A stretch of 9,390 nt of DNA, taken from JAQBDA01 sp041301185. Its GTDB lineage: Bacteria > Chloroflexota > Anaerolineae > Anaerolineales > UBA4823. Position numbers and translations under genes: made by a program. Under the pieces are notes generated by a model that had not been told where the DNA came from, did no database searches, and saw only the letters and a list, made by a program, of their open reading frames with translations. The DNA is taken from assembly GCA_041301185.1 (NCBI GenBank), contig JBFYSV010000248.1, positions 1 to 9,390 on the forward strand, written 5' to 3'. The stretch's first letter is position 1, and the number at the start of each line of letters is the position of its first letter. This document shows, in pieces, positions 1 to 4,362 of this stretch.

Positions 1-1085
1 CGGACCAGCAATACCAGCACCAGAATAGTGAAAGCGACTGCATCGCGCATCGGTGTAGAGATATAGGCTGCACTAAGCACCTCTGCCTGCCCAATGATCA
101 ACCCCCCCACAAATGCTCCGGGTATGCTGCCGATACCTCCCAGTACGGCGGCGACAAACGCCTTGAGACCGGGGATAATCCCCATGAATACATACACTTG
201 CTGGTACGCGATCGCATATAGCACGCCGGCGGCACCAGCCAATGCAGCGCCGATGGCAAAGGTTACAGAAATGATGCCATCCACATTGATACCCATCAGA
301 CGTGATGTCGGCTTGTCGTACGCGCTGGCGCGCATCGCTTTGCCGATGCGGGTTCTACGCACGATGAAGTTCAATAAAAGCACCAAGAAAATCGATGCCA
401 GAATGATGATCACCGCGATATTGGATATTAATAACGATTGCGGTGGTGCAGGCGTTTCAGCGCTGATCCGAGTGATCCCTTCTGCACTGATCGCCCAGTT
501 TTGCACCGGAAATGGGCGTTTATAGGTCACGAAGTTCGAGGTATAAACAAATGGCAATGCACCGAAATACTCTAAAAAGAAAGAGACACCGATCGCGGTG
601 ATCAGTGCCGAGATGCGCGGTGCGGTGCGCAATGGTTTATAAGCCACCCGCTCAATGATGAATGCCAGGAAAGCGCATACCACCATCGACAGCAGGATAA
701 CCGTGACGACACCAATCAAAATGCTCAACCAGTCTGGCAGGCCTGGGGCGACAAATTCGGGCCATGTGTTGAGACTAAATCGAGCGATGGCGTAATAACT
801 GGTGAACGCACCCACCATGAAGACATCGCCGTGGGCAAAGTTGATCAATCGGACGATGCCATACACCATGGTGTAGCCCAGGGCAATCAACGCATAGACG
901 AAGCCTAATTGCATACCGTTAATCACCTGCTGAAAAAACACAACTGGACCGGCTTGAAAAGAGATGAAAATCTTCCAAATAGCGGCTAAGGCGATCAGGA
1001 TTAGAAAAGTTTTTCCTATCCATCTTCCCCGGATCACCCGTTCAAAGAATGTGGTTTTTGGAATCGCGATAGCAGGAGCAGTCAT
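1..1085 (-). CDS. livH: LivH-type branched-chain amino acid ABC transporter permease (partial, C-terminus off the left edge)
   Basis: Inner-membrane permease of a branched-chain (or related hydrophobic) amino acid ABC transporter; with LivM it forms the channel fed by the binding protein encoded just upstream. The reading frame runs from ATG at 1085 to the window edge, giving 361 codons plus two bases with no stop, so only about the last 10-15 residues appear to be missing. Family hallmarks visible in the translation are GMQLGFVYALIALGYTMVYG (about 57-76) followed by IRLINFAHGD-like residues (77-87), the cytoplasmic loop RIGKAMRASAYDKPTSRLMG (246-265) that normally contacts the ATPase, and GLKAFVAAVLGGIGSIPGAF (306-325). 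About eight hydrophobic segments are seen. The protein carries an N-terminal extension of about 45 residues including an extra hydrophobic stretch (27-41), and a longer loop around 185-217, so it is longer than the usual 290-310 residues. A modest Shine-Dalgarno (GGGGTGA, 1090-1096) precedes the ATG. Substrate specificity cannot be read from the sequence. Confidence 0.93.
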   Translation of the reverse strand, partial: MTAPAIAIPKTTFFERVIRGRWIGKTFLILIALAAIWKIFISFQAGPVVFFQQVINGMQLGFVYALIALGYTMVYGIVRLINFAHGDVFMVGAFTSYYAIARFSLNTWPEFVAPGLPDWLSILIGVVTVILLSMVVCAFLAFIIERVAYKPLRTAPRISALITAIGVSFFLEYFGALPFVYTSNFVTYKRPFPVQNWAISAEGITRISAETPAPPQSLLISNIAVIIILASIFLVLLLNFIVRRTRIGKAMRASAYDKPTSRLMGINVDGIISVTFAIGAALAGAAGVLYAIAYQQVYVFMGIIPGLKAFVAAVLGGIGSIPGAFVGGLIIGQAEVLSAAYISTPMRDAVAFTILVLVLLV

Positions 1086-1113
1086 AGATCACCCCAAGCA
1101 CGTAGTTTAGGAA

Positions 1114-1138
1114 GGGGGCGGTCTGTAAGACCGCCCCC
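1114..1138 (-). promoter_or_regulatory. GC-rich stem-loop between binding-protein and permease genes
   Basis: A perfect inverted repeat: GGGGGCGGTC (1114-1123) pairs with GACCGCCCCC (1129-1138) around a TGTAA loop; an extra T-A pair could lengthen the stem to 11 bp. It lies in the 68-bp gap between the substrate-binding protein and livH. Neither strand has a U-tract after it, so it is not a classical intrinsic terminator. In comparable transporter operons such structures after the receptor gene stabilise the upstream mRNA or partly stop transcription, so that receptor is made in excess over permease; that role is inferred here. Confidence 0.7.
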
Positions 1139-1153
1139 AAGTAAGCGTAAGTG

Positions 1154-2380
1154 TTACGGAGCTACAGACTCAACGGCGGTTTTATTACCGTCTTTGACTC
1201 CCAGCACCACAGCGTTCTTGATGGGGTTGTGGAATTCATCAAAGGTGACGGTGCCAGAAACAGCCTCGAAAGTTCCGGAAGCCATAGCGTCTTTAACTGC
1301 GGCGGTATCATCGCTCCCGGCATTCTCGATGGCAGCAAACAGGATATTGGCTGCGTCGTATGCCAGGGTAGCCAGCGCGTCGGGAACTTTTGGACTGCCA
1401 TCAGCGGCTGTGAATGCTGCGCCGTAGCGTGGCAGGAATTCCTGGACGACCGGTCGAGGATCACTGGCGTCGTAGTGGTTCGAGTAGAAGCCACCATCAG
1501 CGCCTACGACATCCAGGTCAGAAGAGTCCCAACCATCGCCGCCCATCATCACTGCGGTGACGCCGAGCTGCTTCGCCTGCGGGCCAACCAGGTTGACGAT
1601 ATTGTAGTAATCCGGCAGCCAGAGGACCTCAGCGCCGCTATCCTTGACTTTGGTCAGGATAGCCGAGAAATCCGTATCGGTGGAGGTGTAGGTCTCTTTA
1701 CCAACGATCTCGCCACCCAGTTCCAGGAAGGTCTTCTCGAAGCTCTCTGCCAGACCCACGGTGTAATCGTTGCCCTGGTCGTAGACCAAGAAAGCGGTCT
1801 TATAGCCTTTACCATTGGCAAACTTAGCCATGGCAAAGCCCTGGAACGGGTCAATGAAGCAGGCGCGGAAGATATAGTCTTTTGTGCTGCCATCCTGGTT
1901 CAGGGTCAGGGTAGCGTTGGTAGAGGTGGGGCTGATTTGAATAACGCCAGCGGCGTTGGCGATCTCAGAGACCGGGATGGAGGCTTTGGAGCACACCTCG
2001 CCGATCAGGAACTTGACGCCGTCCTGGTCAATCAGCTTGTTGGCGGCATTTACGGATGGGTCGGCTTCGCACTGGCTATCCTCAACGATCAACTCAATCT
2101 GGCGACCAAGTACGCCACCCTTGGCATTCCATTCACTAACAGCTAACTCCACACCTTCTCGGGTTGACTGGCCGAAGGTTGGCACAGCGCCAGTCAGCGG
2201 GGCAAGCAGGCCGACTTTGAGCGCTTCGCCCGATGGGGCAGGTTCAGCGGGAGCTTCAGTTTCAGCAGGGGCAGCAGGAGCCTCGGTTTCGGCTGGGGCT
2301 GCAGGTTGCTGGGCGCATGCTGCCAGGAGCATACTGGCAACAATCAGCATTGACAGAAAAACGAACAGTTTCTTAGACAT
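1154..2380 (-). CDS. livJ: Branched-chain amino acid-type ABC transporter substrate-binding lipoprotein (LivJ/LivK family)
   Basis: Extracytoplasmic receptor that would bind a branched-chain or related amino acid and deliver it to the LivH/LivM permease. The preferred start is ATG at 2380 (408 residues): it has the Shine-Dalgarno GGAGAAG (2384-2390) and begins directly with a lipoprotein signal peptide, MSKKLFVFLS onward, with lipobox L19-A20-A21-C22. The frame stays open upstream (ATG at 2392, GTG at 2560), but those starts would bury the signal peptide. After Cys22 comes an Ala/Pro/Glu/Thr linker (26-49), then a type I periplasmic-binding fold: VGLLAPLTGAVPTFGQST (56-73), ligand-site-like SPTSTNATLT (150-159) and the RACFIDPFQG segment (172-181). 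C104 and C130 match the position and spacing of the disulfide in E. coli LivJ. It is first in a minus-strand operon with livH; a strong promoter lies at 2594-2622. The exact ligand is unknown, and family members also carry amides or urea. Confidence 0.93.
   Translation of the reverse strand: MSKKLFVFLSMLIVASMLLAACAQQPAAPAETEAPAAPAETEAPAEPAPSGEALKVGLLAPLTGAVPTFGQSTREGVELAVSEWNAKGGVLGRQIELIVEDSQCEADPSVNAANKLIDQDGVKFLIGEVCSKASIPVSEIANAAGVIQISPTSTNATLTLNQDGSTKDYIFRACFIDPFQGFAMAKFANGKGYKTAFLVYDQGNDYTVGLAESFEKTFLELGGEIVGKETYTSTDTDFSAILTKVKDSGAEVLWLPDYYNIVNLVGPQAKQLGVTAVMMGGDGWDSSDLDVVGADGGFYSNHYDASDPRPVVQEFLPRYGAAFTAADGSPKVPDALATLAYDAANILFAAIENAGSDDTAAVKDAMASGTFEAVSGTVTFDEFHNPIKNAVVLGVKDGNKTAVESVAP
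2252..2305 (-). repeat. Two tandem 27-bp units encoding the lipoprotein linker
   Basis: Two adjacent 27-bp units (2279-2305 and 2252-2278) each encode PAAPAETEA, residues 26-34 and 35-43 of the binding protein. They differ at five positions, all of them silent. The repeat forms a flexible, acidic tether between the lipid anchor and the folded receptor domain. Confidence 0.85.
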
Positions 2381-2416
2381 CTTCTTCTCCATAGTTATAG
2401 TATTTATTAAGGTATT

Positions 2417-2430
2417 CCCGCTTGGGCGGG
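2417..2430 (-). promoter_or_regulatory. Small hairpin in the leader of the binding-protein gene
   Basis: CCCGC (2417-2421) and GCGGG (2426-2430) form a 5-bp GC stem with a 4-nt loop, 36 nt before the livJ start codon. No U-tract follows immediately; the downstream RNA is AU-rich. It may keep the following AU-rich ribosome-loading region open or act as a weak attenuator; function is inferred. Confidence 0.4.
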
Positions 2431-2471
2431 TGTCTTGTGTGATGCTGAGAATTGTTATTAGCTTATAACGG

Positions 2472-2480
2472 TCACCTCCT
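2472..2480 (-). promoter_or_regulatory. Orphan Shine-Dalgarno-like sequence in the transporter leader
   Basis: On the minus strand AGGAGGTGA matches the canonical complement of the 16S rRNA 3' end over nine bases, stronger than the site actually placed before livJ. No ATG, GTG or TTG occurs in the 5-12 nt window downstream, and livJ begins about 90 nt away. The only start codon touching it is the GTG inside the motif, which opens a five-codon frame. It could be a ribosome standby site, a remnant of a start, or chance. Confidence 0.4.
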
Positions 2481-2556
2481 GGCAGTCTCACTGAAATGAC
2501 AAAACACCAATCCATTAAGATCGTCGCGGACCGGGTACTTTGCCGGATTTTTCGAT

Positions 2557-2566
2557 ACACCGGTGT
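2557..2566. promoter_or_regulatory. 10-bp perfect palindrome in the transporter leader
   Basis: ACACCGGTGT is a perfect 10-bp palindrome lying 20-30 bp downstream of the predicted livJ transcription start. It could be a dimeric regulator's operator or part of a leader RNA fold. Short palindromes also arise by chance, so the call is weak. Confidence 0.25.
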
Positions 2567-2593
2567 GCGTCTCCCTACCCGCTTAAATCATAG

Positions 2594-2622
2594 ATTTTAC
2601 ACAGTTGATCCTATCTGGTCAA
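2594..2622 (-). promoter_or_regulatory. Sigma70-type promoter of the livJ-livH operon
   Basis: On the minus strand a -35 element TTGACC (2617-2622) and a -10 element TAAAAT (2594-2599) are separated by exactly 17 bp; each matches the consensus at five of six bases. Transcription should start near 2587, giving an untranslated leader of about 205 nt before the ATG at 2380. The promoter starts about 30 bp after the stop codon of the upstream cyclic-nucleotide-binding gene, which has no visible terminator, so some read-through is possible. Confidence 0.7.
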
Positions 2623-2650
2623 GGATTGGTTAAGGGATTGGGGGAAAGTA

Positions 2651-3145
2651 TTAATTGTTCTGCCGGTTCAACAATTGGTTACGAATTAACAGGTCAGCAT
2701 TGCGCATTTTAAGCGCCAGGTCTGCTGCCAGGTTATGCATTAATCTAAACCCGAATTGCGGGTTAGCCTGGCAGTATTCGATAACTTTTTCTCTCTGCAT
2801 AACCAGCAGGCGAGTGCTGTTTTGGGCAGCAAGGGCAGAAGCAGAGCGTAGACCCCGGTCTACCAACGCAATTTCGCCAAACGATTGTCCTCGGCGCAGC
2901 GTGGCGATGGTAACAGGCAGGTATGTATGCCCAGGTTCATCACTCACCAGACCGGGATTCACCTGGATATCCACTTCCCCTTGAGCAATTACGTATAGCT
3001 CGTCATCGCTGGTGCCTTCTACAAAAATCACTTCACCAAGCTGGTAGGTGTTTTCCCGGCAGAACCCAGCAACTTGCTCCAGTTGATTTTCAGTGATTTG
3101 GTAGAAAATATCTGCCTGTTTCAAGATATTTGTATAACCGGTCAT
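2651..3145 (-). CDS. Stand-alone cyclic-nucleotide-binding-domain protein (CRP-like, no HTH)
   Basis: Single-domain protein of the cyclic nucleotide-binding (CAP_ED) fold, 164 residues from the ATG at 3145. That start is preferred because AAGGTG (3157-3162) lies 11 nt before it; an in-frame ATG at 3184 would add 13 residues but has no ribosome site and overlaps a possible -10 element. The beta-roll is visible as YQLGEVIFVEGTSDDELYVI (34-53) and GEVDIQV (56-62). The phosphate-binding cassette is GQSFGEIALVDRGLRSASA (86-104), keeping the key Glu91 and Arg100, so ligand binding looks possible. A helix follows (about 128-158), like the dimerisation helix of CRP, but the protein ends there, with no winged helix for DNA. 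It may therefore be a signalling subunit acting through a partner protein rather than a transcription factor. Ligand and partner are unknown. It is divergent from the membrane-protein gene at 3288 and upstream of the transporter operon. Confidence 0.85.
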   Translation of the reverse strand: MTGYTNILKQADIFYQITENQLEQVAGFCRENTYQLGEVIFVEGTSDDELYVIAQGEVDIQVNPGLVSDEPGHTYLPVTIATLRRGQSFGEIALVDRGLRSASALAAQNSTRLLVMQREKVIEYCQANPQFGFRLMHNLAADLALKMRNADLLIRNQLLNRQNN

Positions 3146-3179
3146 ATTGGCGAAGCACCTTTGGTTCATATGGAAGTCT

Positions 3180-3208
3180 AGCATAGTTTAATCAAATGTC
3201 AAATGCAA
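3180..3208 (-). promoter_or_regulatory. Possible promoter of the cyclic-nucleotide-binding gene
   Basis: On the minus strand TTGCAT (3203-3208) and TATGCT (3180-3185) are separated by 17 bp. Both are partial matches to sigma70 elements. If used, transcription starts downstream of the ATG at 3184, which supports the ATG at 3145 as the true start. Confidence 0.35.
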
Positions 3209-3239
3209 TTTTGGGGCTTGCCCCAGCTGATCGGACCTT

Positions 3240-3264
3240 CTCATTCTCCCTTATGAGGGATGAG
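3240..3264. promoter_or_regulatory. Imperfect inverted repeat over the promoter of the membrane-protein gene
   Basis: CTCAT (3240-3244) pairs with ATGAG (3260-3264) and CCCT (3248-3251) pairs with AGGG (3256-3259), with a TCT bulge on the left and a TATG loop. It covers the -35 position of the promoter at 3270-3278, between two divergent genes, so an operator is plausible but unproven. Confidence 0.35.
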
Positions 3265-3269
3265 CCGTA

Positions 3270-3278
3270 TGGTAAAAT
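3270..3278 (+). promoter_or_regulatory. Extended -10 promoter, near-leaderless start of the membrane-protein gene
   Basis: TGGTAAAAT is an extended -10 element (TG-N-TAAAAT) ending 9 nt before the ATG at 3288. Transcription would begin about 2-3 nt before the start codon, so the mRNA would have almost no leader. There is no Shine-Dalgarno sequence. The element closely resembles the one at 9217-9225. Confidence 0.6.
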
Positions 3279-3287
3279 CCTACCTGC

Positions 3288-4286
3288 ATGAAAACCGCAC
3301 AAGCTCAGGCTGCACTTGCCCCTCCCAGCCTTTTGGGATCTCTGAGGGCTGGTTTTGACGCGACAGCAAACCATCTCGGCTTGTTGTTGATTCCGGTTTT
3401 ATTGGATCTGTACTTATGGCTCGGACCGCACTTGCGGCTGGATCAGCTCGTCGAGGGGGTTGTCTCCGGGGTTAACCGGCAGCCGAGTTTTACCAATCCC
3501 GAGACTGCGGAATTATTACAATTTTCCGGACAGTATTGGTCATTGTTCGCCGAACGCTTGAACCTTTTTTCGGCTTTTCGTTCTTATCCTGTGGGCACAC
3601 CCAGTTTAATGGTTGTCAGCCAACCAATTACAACCCCTTACGGGGCACCTGCCTCATGGCAGGTGCCTTCCCTTGCATCGTCCATCGGGCTGTGGCTGAT
3701 CTTATTTCTGACCGGGCTGGTAATCGGGACGGTGTATTTTAGCCTGGTCTCACAGGTTGTCCTGACCGGCAAATTCTCATTGCGTGTGACTTTGAGTCGC
3801 TTACCATGGGCATCGCTCCAGGTTTTCAAGCTGGCTTTGTACTTTATCGTGTTTGTTGTCATGCTAACCCTTCCATTGAGTTGCCTTGCGTCGTTGTTGG
3901 TCCTGACCGGATTACCGGTGGGACAGCTTTCTCTGATTTTGTTTTTTGCTCTGGCAGCCTGGATGTTCCTACCATTTTTGTTCTCTCCCCACGGAATTTT
4001 TATTCTACAGCACCCAGCCCGAGCTTCGATCCGTGAAAGTTTTCGTATGACCCGGGCTACCTTACCCAAGACGGTCGCTTTATTCTTGCTCATCGTGGCA
4101 ATCGACGAAGGGCTATCAATCCTATGGTTGGTGCCTGAAGGACGCTCTTGGCTGACCTTTATCAGCGTGCTGGGACACGCCTTTGTGGTGACTGGACTGG
4201 TAGCCGCCAGTTTTGTTTATTATCGTGATGCCAATCGTTGGTTGCAGAGATTGCTGCAGCAAGCACAATTGTCATCTATCCCGTAA
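3288..4286 (+). CDS. Polytopic membrane protein of unknown function
   Basis: A 332-residue integral membrane protein that I do not recognise as a named family. Hydrophobic segments are visible at about 29-46, 132-159, 181-207, 213-240, 262-282 and 290-312, predicting six helices. Residues 50-128 form a large polar loop between helices 1 and 2, and a basic tail follows the last helix (YYRDANRWLQRLL). The segment HPARASIRESFRMTR (242-256) between helices 4 and 5 is basic and amphipathic, with a pattern that resembles membrane domains of the glycerophosphodiester-phosphodiesterase/DUF975 type, where such loops recur; this is only a resemblance. No catalytic motif, signal peptide or transporter signature is seen. 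The ATG at 3288 is preferred because an extended -10 lies just before it, giving a leaderless-type start. It precedes gyrB by 76 bp on the same strand and may be co-transcribed with it; a functional tie is not implied. Confidence 0.8.
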   Translation: MKTAQAQAALAPPSLLGSLRAGFDATANHLGLLLIPVLLDLYLWLGPHLRLDQLVEGVVSGVNRQPSFTNPETAELLQFSGQYWSLFAERLNLFSAFRSYPVGTPSLMVVSQPITTPYGAPASWQVPSLASSIGLWLILFLTGLVIGTVYFSLVSQVVLTGKFSLRVTLSRLPWASLQVFKLALYFIVFVVMLTLPLSCLASLLVLTGLPVGQLSLILFFALAAWMFLPFLFSPHGIFILQHPARASIRESFRMTRATLPKTVALFLLIVAIDEGLSILWLVPEGRSWLTFISVLGHAFVVTGLVAASFVYYRDANRWLQRLLQQAQLSSIP

Positions 4287-4311
4287 AATTGTTTATTAAA
4301 TGGTGCGCAAG

Positions 4312-4339
4312 GCATGCTCCTGTACCATGTTGCATGCTC
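4312..4339 (+). repeat. Twin GCATGCTC direct repeats in the gyrB leader
   Basis: The 8-bp sequence GCATGCTC occurs at 4312-4319 and again at 4332-4339, exactly 20 bp apart, about two helical turns; each holds the palindrome GCATGC. Both lie in the gap before the preferred gyrB GTG start. They could be paired regulator sites or RNA elements, or chance. Confidence 0.35.
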
Positions 4340-4362
4340 ATTGCCACAAGTTGGAGGTTTTT

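Larger units (their letters stand above)
2507..2641. repeat. Three copies of the 7-bp motif CCAATCC around the transporter promoter
   Basis: Two direct copies (minus-strand CCAATCC at 2635-2641 and 2623-2629) are spaced 12 bp apart and abut the -35 hexamer of the livJ promoter. A third copy in the opposite orientation lies at 2507-2513, about 80 bp downstream of the predicted transcription start; there the match to the copy at 2623-2630 extends to eight bases (ACCAATCC/GGATTGGT). The layout resembles operator sites for an unidentified regulator. Confidence 0.4.

Noticed and set aside
94..525. Plus-strand open frame of 143 codons
   Set aside because: It is antisense to the livH frame, which matches its family across its whole length; the translation is Pro/Ala/Met-rich without family motifs.
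1151..2146. Long plus-strand open frame (331 codons) opposite the binding-protein gene
   Set aside because: The minus-strand frame has a lipoprotein signal and conserved LivJ motifs. The opposite frame has no ribosome site or recognisable domain and is a by-product of GC-rich codon usage.
2381..2560. N-terminal extension of the binding protein to GTG 2560 or ATG 2392
   Set aside because: It would place 4-60 residues before a standard lipoprotein signal peptide; the ATG at 2380 has the correct Shine-Dalgarno and spacing.
3146..3184. Start of the cyclic-nucleotide-binding protein at ATG 3184
   Set aside because: No ribosome site precedes it, and a possible -10 element overlaps it; AAGGTG supports the ATG at 3145. 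Not fully excluded.
4269..4299. gyrB promoter with TTGTCA and TATTAA
   Set aside because: The spacer is 19 bp and the -10 is a partial match; the signal is no better than background in this AT-rich stretch.
4300..4362. GyrB start at ATG 4300
   Set aside because: It adds 21 residues not typical of GyrB; GGAGG plus GTG at 4363 fits the family N-terminus.
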